A stretch of 64,000 nucleotides of DNA from Ursus arctos (GCF_023065955.2 NW_026623100.1:73040727-73104726); one strand, 5' to 3'; counted from the stretch's first letter, positions 1 through 11,947 are shown. The notes: a model not told the origin generated them from the letters alone. Made by a program: numbers and translations.

Positions 1-80
1 TCCCTCCTTCCTACCTTCCTTCCTTCCCTCCTGCCGTCCTCCCTTCCTTCTGCCTGCTTGCCTGCCTATCTTTGTCCCTT
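1..80. repeat. CT-rich low-complexity tract
   Basis: The window opens inside an imperfect CCTT/CCTC/TGCC pyrimidine tract that runs off the left edge, so its true length is unknown. It reads as degenerate tetranucleotide simple repeat with no gene signal. Confidence 0.85.
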
Positions 81-1236
81 CCTCTTCTTTGCACACATCA
101 TGGCGTTCAGATACTTGAAAATGGCATATAGATGATGATACATCGACACCACAATTTAAAATATAGCCAGCTTCAGTGGGTGAGTCATCTTGGTTAGAAA
201 GGACATATAGTTGACAAATACTCAGAGTCATCTCAGTGCTGTGGTGCATGAACCCAGCACCTGTAAGGGACACTCAGTTGTGACTAGTGAAAAAGTTATG
301 TGTCTCTATAAGCTTTTATATCTTAGACCAGATGTTTAAATGATTTTTCTCATTCAGTGACCCTGGGTAGGGCTGTATGAAGGGCAGGAATGGAAATCTG
401 AATAGGCTCTTTCAGATTTAACTTTACCCTGCAGACATAGACATAAAATAGTAAGGTGGAGACGTAGAAAAACAAAAAGGCATAAAATTTAATTATCTTC
501 TTCTGCTTTCCTTTCTTCCCTCCTATCCTTCCCCAGGGTCTGCACTCAGCCTGGTCTAAAGTAACGGCCCCGTCCTCACTACCTCTTTTTACAGTCCTTC
601 ATACTTATCTTTAAAGAGAGTTGGAAAATGCCTTTTGTTACTCCCAGCACTTAGCAGAGTCCCGCTGAGCAAGCCAGCTCCCAGGGTGAGGGCATGTCAA
701 CACTTCCTATGAGCAACTAGCTTCCTTACACTTTGGCAGTTAGACACATGCCCATGAAACACAGTTCTTTCTCTGCTGAATCAGGACATGTAAATGAAGG
801 AGCTGGGCAGCTAGACTGGAACAGGTGGTAGGATTTTTTTGTTAATTGCGGGGGGGGGGGCTGGCGGTTGCTCTACACCGTGGATGGCTCTGTGTTAGAG
901 TTGGGGCTGGATAAACAGATGAGTGTGTGAAGTACTGATTAGTTCCTTTGGCCTGCTCAGGGGCTGGGCTAATCAGCAAAGAATCAGACTGTGAGACATA
1001 AAAGAAAAAAGTAGGAAGTACAGTTTTAAGAAAATGCTTTCTGGAACACCAAGCCACTCCTGGTTTCTGAAAATATAGTATAATTATAGTGCAATAGAAC
1101 AGGAAGCAATTTCAGAAGTCAACCTGTCCAGGCATTTAACAGATAGATGCACTGAGGCAAAGAGAGAAGAAGGTCCTCCCAAGGTATGCATTTTATGGAT
1201 GGGATCCTTAATCTGGGAGGGCGCAGTACACAGCTT
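81..1236. other. Unassigned span
   Basis: About 1.15 kb with no recognised repeat family and no credible coding frame. An 11-base G run lies at 850-860. The frame opposite it, antisense over about 842-1057, is only 71 codons and matches no family I know. Confidence 0.5.
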
Positions 1237-1431
1237 TTCATCTTCAACATTATCACAGTTGCACTGAGTCTTGGAAGGCTCTCCTATGTACTGTAGGCTG
1301 TTTAGCAGAATTCCTGACCTCTACCCTTTGAATGCCTATTAGCAACCCCTCTAAAGACACAGCAACCAAAAATATCTCCAAACATCATCAAAACCCTATA
1401 GGGGCACATCACCCCTAGTGGAGAACCACTG
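1237..1431 (-). mobile_element. MER5A-like hAT-Charlie DNA element
   Basis: The right edge, GAGAACCACTG at 1421-1431, is the reverse complement of the conserved MER5A start. Further left come the other family landmarks in order: the ACAACCAAAAAT-like core, the CTGACCTCTACCC-like segment and the GTTTAGCAG segment. It is a non-autonomous element of about 190 bp with no transposase, is heavily diverged, and predates placental radiation as a family. A second copy in the opposite orientation lies near 60.7 kb. Confidence 0.8.
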
Positions 1432-2848
1432 GTCTAAAATTGGCTGATGCTGTGCCTGTCTTTGAGTAAAGAGTCTGTGTAGGCCCTCTATATTTGGTGC
1501 GGGATTAGAACATTTCTGAACTTCTCAAGCAGATTTTCATCAGGAAATAGACAACAGGCAGGACTCAAAAGAGAGAGAGTGAGAAATCATGATGGTGGTC
1601 AAGAAAAATGTCAAGTCAGAGTCCAAGCTGTTGTTCATCCCATTTCTCTATAAAGGCTAGGCTACTTCAGCTACTTCCCCAAAGCAAATCATAAGCATGG
1701 TGCTACATGTACGATTTGTCCTTTTTCTGCTATTAACTCATCACCACTCTGGGTATCCGTTTTCCTCTTATTAAATAAGAATATTTGGAGGATATGTTTT
1801 CCACATCTCATCCAGTTTTGATGGTGCTACTCATTCATGTTCTAAAAGTGAAAAGTCCCATAGAGGCTCCCGAATTAAGAGAAAAAAACAAAAACAAAAA
1901 CAAAAACAAACAAAAAAAACCCAACTGTTCTCCCAAACCCTCATAGAAGTCCCAAGCCCCACGAACTTTCCAACCTCCTAATTAAGCACATTTTTCTAAG
2001 CAGGTTATAGGTTTGACTTCTGGCAGCTCAGCTGAACCTGCCAAGTGTCAGAGTAGTTGATTAAAACGAGCAAAAAATGAAAGTAAAATTAAGGCTTTGA
2101 TCGCTTACTGTCATAGGATAAGCAAGAGGCTGAATAGGAGAAAGTGCTGACTCCCCGCTGTTCCAGTTTAACCTGTGGCCCAGTATCACCAGGTGGGTCA
2201 GCACAGATGTGGAGGTCAACTCACTGCCAAGGCACCCCAACCAAAAGTTCCTGTGGCTTTATGGACTCAGTAGCTGGTGGAAAGTGATAGGAGAGGACTG
2301 AGAGTGGGAAAGTACTGAGTACTGAATCAGAGTAGAGACAAATGTCTTCAGTGTTGCCGTACTGCTATAAGAAGGCCTTTGCAGAGACACCTGAGATAGA
2401 CCTCAGCTTGAAGGGCCCAGCTAAAATGAATTCTAAATAAAGGCACCTGGACTAAGAATACAACCTTGAGTAGGAAGAGTGTGACAGGACAAAGAAGCCT
2501 GAGTCTTTGCAACTCGCCTTAGGCACTTCACCAAGCCTGGTAGGAGGCAAGAAGATTCCCCCATGAAACTTTTGTAATTACTAATAGTCAGGCTTGAAAA
2601 AAATCACACACAAGATTTCTAGCCAAGAAATGGACTCCTCAATATTTCTTAGGTCTGCTGAAAATTCTAGCAGGTACATTGAGTGATTTTCTGTAAATCT
2701 ATTCCGATTTTAATATGCAAAATGTCTTCCTTGGTTTCTTCAAAGAAACTTGGATTCTTACTTCTATTTGTGACTGCTGGAGATCCATTTGTTATCAGAA
2801 AGCAGATGAGAACATATGCCGTAAAAAAGAGACATCTGTTATTTTATT
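1432..2848. other. Unassigned span with an A-rich run
   Basis: No repeat family or gene is recognised. Positions 1880-1920 are an A-rich (AAAAAC)n-like run, possibly the degraded tail of an old retroposon whose body I cannot identify. Confidence 0.45.
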
Positions 2849-3466
2849 CTTTATTCTGTTAATGTGGTATATCACATTAATTGATTTTCAAATGTTGAAC
2901 TACCCTTCCATCCCAGACATAAATCAGACTTGGTCATGGTGTATGATTTTTTTTCTAATGTACTGTCAATTTGGTTTGCTAGTATTCTATTGAGGATTTT
3001 TGAATCCATGTTTATCAAGGATATTGGCCTGCGGTTTCTTTTCTTGTGGTGTCATTTTCTGGCTTTGGTATAAGGGTAATCCTAGCCTCAAAAACATGTT
3101 CAGAAGCATTCTCTACCCTTCACTTTTTGGAAGAGTTTCAGAAGGATTGACATTAATTATTCCATAAATGTTCGATAGAATTCACCAGTGAAGCCATCTG
3201 GTCCCGGGCTTTTCTTTATTGAGAGGTTTTTGATTACTAATTCAATTTCCATATTAGTCATAAGTATGTTCAGACTTTATACTTCTTCTTGACTTAATCT
3301 TGGTGGCTTGTATGTTTCTAGGAATTAATCCATTTCTTTTACGTTATTCAGTTTGTTGATATATAATTGTTCATGGTAGTCTGTTATCCTTTTTATTTCT
3401 GCAGGATCCGTTGTAATATCTCTTCTTTCATTTCTGATCTCATTTATTTGAGTCTTCTTTTTCTTC
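2849..3466 (-). mobile_element. L1 A, inverted 5' segment (ORF2 RT region)
   Basis: Read on the minus strand this is L1 ORF2. It includes the segment coding the conserved [13 protein letters not shown] stretch (antisense around 3180-3210) and the region leading to the 'PHIN'-like end near 2860. Its L1 3'-most end is at the left and its 5'-most end at 3466, where orientation flips. In L1 coordinates the left end lies just upstream of the start of the next segment, with only a few tens of bases missing. This is the layout made by twin priming. Frames are broken by stops and indels. Confidence 0.8.
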
Positions 3467-4908
3467 TCAATGGAAAAAGCATTTGACAAAATTCAGCAAT
3501 CTTTCATGACAAGGAAAAAAAAAAACCTCTCATCAAAGTAGGAATGGAAGGAAATTTCCTCAACAAAATAAAGGCCATCTATTAAAAGCTCACAGCTAGC
3601 ATAATACTCAAAGGTGAAAACTAAAAGCTTTTCCTCGGAAAGTAGGAACAAGGCAAGGATACCACCTCTCACCCCCACTTCTATTTAACATAACACTGGA
3701 AGTCCTAGCCAGAGCAGTTAGTTTAGAGAAAGATACAAAAGGTATCCAAATCAGACAGGAAGAAGAATTGTCCTTACTTGCAGGTGATATGATCCTATAT
3801 ATAGAAAGCCATAAAGACCCCCCCAAAAAATGTTAGAACTAATAAATGAATTCAGTAAGGTTGCAGAATACAAACTCAACAAATACAAATCATTGTGTCT
3901 CTAATGCTAATAACTATCTGAAACAGAACTTAGGAAAACATCCCATTTATAACAGCAACTAAAAGGATAAAATACTTAGAAATAAACTTCACTAAGGAAT
4001 TATACTGAAACCTATTAATGTTGATGAAAGAAATTAAACAAGACACAAACAATGGAAAGATTTCCCATGTTCATGTATTGGAAGACTTACTATTGTTAAA
4101 ATGTGCATACTACCCAAAGCAGTTTACAGATTCAAAGTACTCTCTATCAAAATGTCAGTGGTATTTTAAAAATTGTTTTATGGTTTTATTTTTTATTTGA
4201 AAGAGAGAGAATGTGGGCAAGAGAGAGCATGAGCCAGGGGAGGGCCGAGGGAGAGAGAGGAGCAGACACCGCCACGCAGACTCTATCCCAGGATCCTGGG
4301 ATCATGACCAGAGCTGAAGGCAGACACTTAACAGACTGAGCCACCTACCACTAATGGTATTTGTTTACAGAAATGGGAAAACAATTCTATAATTCATATG
4401 GAACCGCAAAAGACCTCTGATAGTTGTATTCATCTTGATAAAGAAGAACAAAGCTGGAGGCATAATATTTTCAATTTTCAAAATATCTTCCAAAGATACC
4501 ATAATTGAAATATTATTGTACTGGCAATAAAGACAGATGTATAGATCAATGGAAAAAGAATAGAGCCCAGAAATAAACCCACATGTATATGGTCAATGAA
4601 TATTCAACAAGAGTGCCAAGAACAGACAATGGGGAAAGGACAGTCTCTTCAACAAATGGAGCTGGGAAAACTGCATGTCCACATGGAAAAGAAGGAAATT
4701 GACCCTTAGCTTACTCTATACACAAAGATCAACTCAAAATGGATTAAAGACTTTAACTTAAGACCCCAAACCAAAAAACTCCTAAAAAAAACATGGGAAA
4801 AAAACATCATGATGTTTGTCTTGGTGATGATTTCGTGGGTATAACACTAAAAATGCAGACCACAAAAACAAAAATAAACAAGTGGACTATACCAAAGTAG
4901 AAAGCATT
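3467..4908 (+). pseudogene. L1 A, sense ORF2 segment (dead)
   Basis: Sense L1 ORF2 begins at the segment coding the KAFDKIQ-like motif (3477 onward). The reverse-transcriptase catalytic box lies at about 3777-3806 but reads LAGDMILYI, so the first Asp of the FADD/YADD pair is Gly. Multiple frameshifts also kill it. A CAN-SINE interrupts it at 4167-4350, after which ORF2 resumes (WNRKRPL-like, then SIWKKNKAGG-like) and stops near 4908. No 3'UTR or poly(A) follows, so the 3' end is missing. Confidence 0.85.
4167..4350 (-). mobile_element. CAN-SINE nested in L1 A
   Basis: Reverse orientation: T-rich end, GAGAGA-rich segment, then the reversed B-box region (GGATCCTGGGATCATGACC) and the ACTGAGCCACC head. 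Target-site duplication TGGTATTT occurs at 4159-4166 and 4355-4362, and removing the SINE rejoins L1 ORF2. The SINE is therefore younger than L1 A. Confidence 0.9.
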
Positions 4909-5029
4909 TTCTTAACATTTGACCGAGATACATTTCAGAGATTTGTTGCCAATGTCAAGGGCCGTTTTCCTTTTTGACTTCTAAAATGTTATTCTTGAGA
5001 ATCAAATGATAGAATTTTGCCATTCATAT

Positions 5030-5340
5030 CTAACCTAAATGGTATCTCCTTGCTGAGCCTTCCGTGATCATCTCACTTAGAGAAGCCCACTCTTAACCTA
5101 ATCTGTCTTTGTCTCTTTATGCCCACTTTACAAACCTGCTTTATTTCCATCCCAGTGTTCACTACATGATATTTCATTGATTTTAAAAAGCTTTTTATTA
5201 CTTATTTCCCTCCCATTGGAACATAAGCTCCATGGAAGCTTCTATTTGCCTCTGTATTTCTAGTACTCAAAACAATGCCTGGCATAAAATAACTATTCAA
5301 ATAAAAACATTAGTTGAATGAAAAATAAATGAATTTATGT
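5030..5340 (+). mobile_element. L2 LINE 3' end
   Basis: Sense L2 3' region: GCTGAGCCTTCCGTGATCA-like (5054 onward), CATAAGCTCCATGGAAGC (5222 onward), AATGCCTGGCATA and the TTGAATGAA end. Strongly diverged mammalian-wide relic with no coding capacity. Confidence 0.75.
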
Positions 5341-5384
5341 TTGGATATATTATCATTTTTATATTATTATATTAACATTCATAT

Positions 5385-6125
5385 AGGAATTTTTTAAAAT
5401 TTTATTTTGACTGGCATTTTAAATTTTTTCCTAGGTATATAATGATAATATCTGAAAATATATTTTTATTTCATAGTATTTTATACTGATCAGTTGGTTT
5501 AATTTTCATCTCTGACTCTATTAGCTAGAAACATCAAAACTATGGATTACACATGGTGGACGCAGGAGATCCTTGTCTTATTTCTGATTTTAATGGAAGC
5601 AGTTTTATTATTTTACTATTTATGCCAATGTTCACTGTTAATGTTTGCAAATTGTTGGCCTCTGAGCTAATTTACTTAGCATTTTTATTAGAAAAGGCTG
5701 CTAGATTCAAGTGACTTTTCAGTATCTACTGACATAATTTTGTAGTTACTCTCTCTCTTTTTTAGTGTAAGGTATTATGTTTATAGATTTTTCTGATGGT
5801 AAGCCATGATTGCATTCCTGAAATAAATCCTCTTATTTTGATATGTTATTCTTTAATATGCTGTTGGATTTAATTTAAAAATATTTTGTTTAGAATTATT
5901 GCACTTATTTTAGTAAGTTAAACTGAACTAGTTCTTTTTTTCCTTTATGTTACTTTTATTAGCTCTTGATTATAGAGTCATACTATCAACACAAAATGAT
6001 TTGGGGAGGGTTTTTTTTTTTTTATATCATTTTCCCCCCTACGGTTCAGGATAGAATAACATTGAAATTAACTGTTCTTTAAAGTTTCAATAAAGATCAA
6101 CTCTGAAACTTACGGTTTTATATTA
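5385..6125 (-). mobile_element. Old L1M ORF2 fragment, antisense
   Basis: Landmarks of reverse-complement L1 RT region are in the right order: a CCTAGGTATAT segment near 5430, GATCCTTGTCTTATTTCTGA at 5569-5588, then GCATTCCTGAAATAAATCC around 5810-5830 and TGCTGTTGGATTTAATTT at 5862-5879. Divergence is much greater than in L1 A or L1 B, so this is an older (L1M-type) insertion. Confidence 0.7.
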
Positions 6126-8299
6126 TCCTTTCTCATTTCATTTCTATTCTTTAGTTTTTTATTTGCTTTTCCCGTATAATTCTTGGTGGAAGGACATGCT
6201 ATGTCTGTTGCTTCTAAATTCCAAATTTCATCATCCTTAATATTTCCTATTATAGCTCTATAACCTGCACTTGGCAAATAGTCTCCGGTCAGTCATTTTC
6301 AGTTCTTCATGATATTCTCATATAGATCTATTCCTTGGAATTTGCATTTAAGCTTAGTTTCTCTCTAAGACTTTATCCCTTGATAAAAAAGCTTTTAGGC
6401 TTCAGCAGACATGTCAGAAAGACTTTATTTGGGCATTATTATCCAAAATCAAATAAATGGGACTCATCTCTACTTCTCCTTCCCACCCGTGATGAAAGCC
6501 AGCAACTTCCTGCTTTCTCAATCTACCCATCAAACTCAGGCTCTCACTCACCAAGTTAAAAAAAAAAAAAAAAAAAAAAAAAGCTGTGATCTTGCCCGCA
6601 AAAGAGATTGAGGTCTCAGTGTGCGAGTGGAGGCAGAATATTCCATCTCTAGAGACTTGGTGCACTGAGATTCCCGATGAGATTTTCCAGTCTAGGCTAC
6701 ATCTTCCATTCTCTCCATTAAAGAGGAAGCTGGAGAGACACCATTTTGGTGGAATCCATCTGTCTTCCTGGAGAAAGACAGAGATCATCATTCATTGTCT
6801 TTTGTTAGCTCTGGAGAGTGTATGTAGCAGACCCTGTCAATGCTGACTGGTGTCCTAAAAAATTAATTTTCTCTTTACCATCCTCCTCGAATTGTGTCAA
6901 GATCTGGAGATTATAAATTCATCAACAATGACATGGAATAAATAAGTCTGAGATGGTTATCATCAGAGTTCCTTCTCAGAAGAGGAGACTCTGGAGTTAT
7001 TGCCTTCATTATTTTAAGGAATTGCAAAGCCTAGCATCTCTGTGCTGTTGTGGCAGGGGATATTATCTCAGATATTGCACTGCCCCACCTCAGGGTCACA
7101 TTCCCATTTCCAGCACCCCCAAATTGAGTTATCATACTCTGTTCATATAAGAGGGAAGATGGCAGGAGTAAGGCTCACCTTTCCTCACACACAACTTCCT
7201 CTGGAAATGGGGAAAAAAGAATGATCCATAGGGCGTCAGTCCTGGCTTATACCCCTAGGAATATTTTCTTGCTCAGAAGTGAGGGAGAAGTCTTCAAGCA
7301 TCCAGACAAATCTGAAGGACTTTTACCCCTCAAGATATATGGTGTCTGCTTTGCAAGTTATGTGTGAGTCCCCTTCCCTTTCCTCATTCTTTCTCTCTTC
7401 CTCACATCCTCTGTGTCCTCCCCAAAGCCAGGCCCAGTCTGTCAAATTAGGCAACAGATATCCCTTAAGAAAACAGACCTTAGAGATATAAGAGAGAATT
7501 CACCAGTTAACATGACATTCTGAGCCCATGGGAACAATGACTACACATCAATACTTCATATTGCAACCCAACACTGTGAGCTTCATTCCAACTTTGATTT
7601 TTTCCCATCCTTCCCTATTATCCCCAATATGTCTACTTATTTGCTCCCTTTCCCTACATGTAATCAATCTCCTCAACCCACTGGGCTTCTGCCCCAATGG
7701 CTGCCTCCTTACTTAGTCCAAATGCCACCTACCCACCATCTTGCTTGACCATCTTCTCACTTTGCTCTGAATCCCACAGGAATGTGGCCTCCCTCAGCTG
7801 TCTGCTGGCCAGGTCCCAAGCCCTGTTGGTCCACTATATTGCTCCTTGCTCAGCCTAGGGGAACTCTTTATCATACCTAAAGTCCACCATAGAACAAACA
7901 TAAACACCTGCCCTTCTTAATCTTACCAAGACTAAAGATCTTGATTTCTAAAAACTTATCCCTGTAGTTTTTACTGTTGCTTTTATTTGAGATTTTATCT
8001 ATTGCTTTAGAGATTAGAAATTGTGATTTACCCACCAATTTAATAAATATTCCATTTTATTATTTTAATTTCCACAATGTGATTATATATATATAGACAT
8101 TTAAACCCAAATTTAGCTAGAATTTATTAGGTTGTGCAAACTACGTTTGGAATCAGAACCGTTTTCTCAGTTTGTTCTTTAATTACCACTTATTGAATTA
8201 CCCTTTCCTGTCTTTTTTAGAGAGAATATTCAGTTTATATAAAGTTAGTATAGAGAATTGGTTCTATTTATAGATTCTCTCTTCTGTTGCATCTACTTA
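6126..8299. other. Unassigned span with poly(A) run
   Basis: Contains a 25-base A run at 6558-6582 that is not attached to any SINE or L1 body I recognise. Short open frames around 6335-7700 (up to 125 codons antisense, 6414-6791) overlap one another on both strands, lack splice context and match no known family. A pyrimidine-rich stretch at 7550-7760 has no clear assignment. Confidence 0.45.
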
Positions 8300-8670
8300 T
8301 ATTTCTATTTTTGCCATCATCAAATCCTGATTTGTTGTCCTTTTATCTGAGTTTTTAATTCTTTAACATTAATTTCCTGACTGCATTTTTATATTTTTTA
8401 TTGAATATTTAAAATACTGTAATATTAATGTAAAATTGGTGTACTGATAAAGTACTTTGCATTAAAATAAATATTTATTATATTCAATTTCTCCATTCAG
8501 TAACAGGATTTTCTATCCATTTGTTCAAATTGTCTTGTGAATAGTATAATATGGGACTATAGTATTTCCTACCTAAAGTTTCCAGATCTCTCTCCTTGAG
8601 TTCATTCCTAGATATTTTATAATTTCTTTTCTTTGTTATTTCTTGTTAAAAATGAAATCTCTGTTCCATG
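8300..8670 (-). mobile_element. Possible L1M antisense fragment
   Basis: The segment GAGTTCATTCCTAGATATTT at 8599-8618 matches a hallmark of reverse-complement L1 ORF2. The surrounding AT-rich DNA is compatible but too diverged for firm borders. It is out of order relative to the fragment at 5.4-6.1 kb, so it is a separate insertion. Confidence 0.45.
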
Positions 8671-8683
8671 TTTCCTTCTCTTT

Positions 8684-8882
8684 TTTAGAGTTATTTAGTT
8701 ATTTTAGGGAGAGAGAGAGCATGAGCATGGAGCAGGGCAGAGGGAGAGAGGGAGAAACTTCAGCAGACTCTGTGCTGAGTGTAGAACTGGATGTGGGGCT
8801 TGATCTCACGACCGTGACATCACCACCTGAGCCAAAACCAAGAGCTAGACGCTTAACCAATTACCCCACCTGGAGGCTCCTC
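8684..8882 (-). mobile_element. CAN-SINE
   Basis: Reverse-oriented carnivore tRNA-derived SINE: GAGAGAGAGAGCATGAGCA (8708 on), the GGGCTTGATCTCACGACC B-box region, then the CGCTTAACCAATTACCCCACC-like head. Divergence and a decayed tail suggest an older copy than those at 43-46 kb. Confidence 0.85.
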
Positions 8883-8921
8883 CTTCCCATTTAAGTTCTA
8901 GCCTCATCTCTAATTGACAGC

Positions 8922-8932
8922 GAATGTGTTGC
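8922..8932. repeat. Left target-site duplication of L1 B
   Basis: GAATGTGTTGC here and GAATGTCTTTGC at 11209-11220 differ by one substitution and one indel, and they flank the whole inverted-plus-direct L1 B structure. This supports treating 8933-11208 as a single insertion event. Confidence 0.6.
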
Positions 8933-9670
8933 CTTTTTTTATTTCAAGTTTTTATTTAAATTCTAGGTAGTTAACATATATGGTAAAATTGGTTTCAAGT
9001 GTAGAATTTAGTGATTCATCACTTACATATAACACCCAGTGCTCATCCCAACAAGTGCCCTCCTTGATCCCCATCACCCATCTAGCCCATCCCCCACCAA
9101 CCTCCCTCCATCAACCCTCAGTTTGTTCTCTGTAATTAAGAGTCTCTTATGGTTTGTTTCCCTCTCTTTCTCTTTCTCCCCTCTTCCCCTTTGTGCATCT
9201 GTTTGTTTCTTAAATTCCAAATATATATATATATATATATAGACATACATACACACACACAACATCCTTATCCATTCATCAGTCAGTAGACATTTGGGCT
9301 CTTTCCATAGTTTGGGTATTTTTGATAACGCTGCTATAAATATTGCGGTACTTGTGCCCCTGCAAATCAGTATTTTTGTATCCTCTGGATAAATACCTAG
9401 TAGTGCAATTGCTGGTCTTAGGGTAGTTCTATTTTTAACTTTTTGATGAACCTCCATGCTGTTTTCCAGAGTGGCTGCACCAGTTTGCGTTCCCACTAAC
9501 AGTGCAAGATTCCCCTTTCTCTGCATCTTTACCAATATCTGTTGTTTCCTGTGTTGTTAATTTTAGCCATTCTGACAGATGTGAGGTGGTATCGCATTGT
9601 GGTTTTGGTTTGTATTTCCCTGATGATGAGTGATATTTAGTATCTTTCCATGTATCTTTTAGCTATCTGC
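8933..9670 (-). mobile_element. L1 B, 3' segment with 3'UTR
   Basis: Minus-strand L1 3' end. The T-rich start (8934 on) is the poly(A) tail, followed by the carnivore L1 3'UTR (reversed ATAACACCCAGTGCTCAT and CAACCCTCAGTTTGTTCTC landmarks) and the ORF2 C-terminal region (9290-9670: CCAGAGTGGCTGCACCAGTT and GTGAGGTGGTATCGCATTG). An (AT)n run at 9220-9241 sits at the ORF2/UTR border. Orientation flips at 9670-9675 into a sense segment. The pair forms one twin-primed element inserted in minus orientation. Confidence 0.88.
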
Positions 9671-11208
9671 ATATGATCCTCTCAATAGATGTAGAAAAAG
9701 CATTTGACAAAATGCAGATCCATTCTTTTTTATTTAAATTCAATTAGCCAATATAGTACATCATTAGTTTCAGATGTAGTGTTCAATAATTTATCAGTTG
9801 CATATAACACCCAGTACTCATAGCAGCATCCATTCTTAATAAAAACCCTTAAAAAGAAAGAGTAGATGGAATATAACTCAACATCATAAAGGCCATATAC
9901 AAAAGACCCACAGCTAATATCCTCAATGGGGAAAAACTGAGAGATTTTCCTCTACGGTCAGGAGCAAGACAGGGATGTCCACTTTCCCCATTGTTATATA
10001 ACATAGTACTGGAACTCCTAGCCTCAGAAATCAGACAACAAACGAAATAAAAGGCATCCAAATTGGCAAGGAAGAAGTCAAACTTTCTCTATTCACAGAT
10101 GACATGATACTTTATGTAGAAAACCCAAAAGATTCCACCAAAAAATTACTAGAACTGATACACAGATTCAGCAAAGTTGTGGGATATAAATATCAACATA
10201 CAGAAATCTATTGCGTTTCTATACACCAGTAATGAAGCAGCAGAAAGAGAAATCAAGGAATTTATCCCATTTACAATTGTACCAAAACCCATAAGATACC
10301 CAGGAATAAATCTAACCAGAGAAGGAAAAGATCTGTAGAATACTTATGAAAGAAATCGAAGAGAACGTAAAGAAATGGAAAAAACACTCCATGCTCTTGG
10401 TTTAGAAGAACAAATATTGTTTAAATGTCTGTATTACCCAAAGCAATCTACACATTTAATGCAATCCCTATCAAAATACCACCAGCATTTATCCCAGAGC
10501 TAGAATAAACAATCCTAAAATTTGTCTGGAACCACAAAACACCCCAAATAGCTAAAGAAATTTTGAAATAATAAAGCAAAGCTGGTGGCATCACAATTCT
10601 GGACTTCAAGCTATATTACAAAGCTGTAGTCATCAAGACACAATGATACTGGCACAAAAACAGGCACATAGATCACTGGAACAGAGTAGAAAACCCAGAA
10701 ATGGACTCACAACTATAGGGTCGACTAATCTTCAACAAAGCAGAAAAAATCTCTTCAACATATGGTGTTGGGAAAACTGGACAGCCACATGCAGAAGAAT
10801 GAAACTGGACCACTTTCTTACACCATATGCAAAAATAAATTCAAAATTGATGAAAGACCTAAATTTGAGACAAGAAACCATCAAAATTCTAGAGGAGAAC
10901 ACAGGCAACAACTTCTTGGACCTTGGCCATAGCAACTTCTTACTAGACATGTCTCTGGAGGCAAGGGAAACAGAAGCAAAAATAAACTATTGGGACTTCA
11001 TCAAGATAAAAAGTTTCTGCACAGTGAAGGAAACAATCAACAAAACTAAAAGACAACCTACAGAATGGGAGAAGATATTTGCAAATGACATATCAGATAA
11101 AGGGTTAGTATCCAAATCTATAAAAAACTTACCAAACACAGCACCCAAAAAAATAAATAATCCAGTTGAGAAATGAATCCAGAAGACATGAACAGACAAT
11201 CTCCCAAT
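9671..11208 (+). pseudogene. L1 B, inverted 5' segment (ORF2, dead)
   Basis: Sense L1 ORF2 from the KAFDKMQ-like motif to the KDMNRQ-like region. The RT box at about 10088-10118 reads [11 protein letters not shown]: both Asp residues are present but Ala of FADD is Thr. A late open stretch of 177 codons (10643-11176) is ORF2 C-terminal connector sequence (INYWDFIKIKSFCTVKETIN). Frameshifts and stops upstream make it non-functional. A 100-bp L1 3' end interrupts it at 9728-9827. Its right end (KDMNRQ region) abuts, in L1 coordinates, the start of the 3' segment at 9670. Confidence 0.88.
9728..9827 (-). mobile_element. Very short L1 3'-end insertion
   Basis: About 100 bp of reversed L1 3'UTR (AATTCAATTAGCCAATATAG and ATAACACCCAGTACTCAT landmarks) with a T-rich start. 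The repeated ATCCATTCTT at 9718-9727 and 9828-9837 is its target-site duplication. It inserted into L1 B after L1 B itself had landed. Confidence 0.85.
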
Positions 11209-11220
11209 GAATGTCTTTGC

Positions 11221-11947
11221 TGAAGAAGCAGGGGTGACTGGGCACCAAGCCCCAGACACTGCCTGGGATCAAATCAGCAATGCCAAGGAGCAAATCCAGG
11301 GAGGCCACCTAGTCCTTGGGCCTTGGTATTCAGGACACCACCAAGTCCTGGTTTTAACTTTTATCATTTGCAAGTAATTTGCTGCTGACATGGAGGAATA
11401 CCTATTATGAAGAGTGCCAAGGACTGGTCACTGCCTGCACCTTTCAGCATGCCCAAAGTTAAGTGACAACGGTGACTTATTTCCCTTCTGAGCCCCAGAA
11501 CCTTGCATGTAGATGTTGTAGCTGAAAAGAAGTTAGAGTAGGTCTTTGAAAAGTAGCACTGTAACATAAAACCCCAGGGAGGCCCTTACACACTCAGCCA
11601 CCCTCCAGGTTCACCCCGCCCATTTTCACCTGCTCTTCTATGAATGTCACCTTGGTGGTCAGGGTCAGTGTTTCATCCAGCTCTCAGTCTTCCAACTCCT
11701 AACACTGCCATGCCCAGAGGAGATGTTCTCTATAAAGGCTGTGCGAAACAAAATAAAAAGAAGCAGGGAGGATCTTAGATTTATAAACTATCAGATATGG
11801 CCATTCTATTCTGGGTCCTCAGAAATCCCAGATCTTATCTTGTCCATTCTTTTCATTAAACGTCTCCTCTTTTTTGTACCTTCCAGGCTTCTGGACTTAA
11901 CCAGCAAGCCACACACAACCCTTCCCCAATCTGCCTGTCCAGATGTC
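11221..11947. other. Unassigned span
   Basis: About 730 bp of moderately GC-richer single-copy-looking DNA between L1 B and the MaLR LTR. No family, splice pair or long frame is recognised. Confidence 0.45.

Noticed and set aside
850..860. G-quadruplex from the 11-base G run
   Set aside because: A single G run without three neighbouring G tracts is weak evidence; no clear G4 pattern.
9074..9535. 153-codon minus-strand frame
   Set aside because: It runs through the L1 B ORF2 end and 3'UTR, including the AT microsatellite. No start context or unique protein.
10643..11176. Longest open frame in the window, 177 codons on the plus strand
   Set aside because: Its protein is L1 ORF2 C-terminal connector sequence (for example KSFCTVKETIN) in the inverted half of L1 B, with frame breaks on both sides. 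It is transposon debris.
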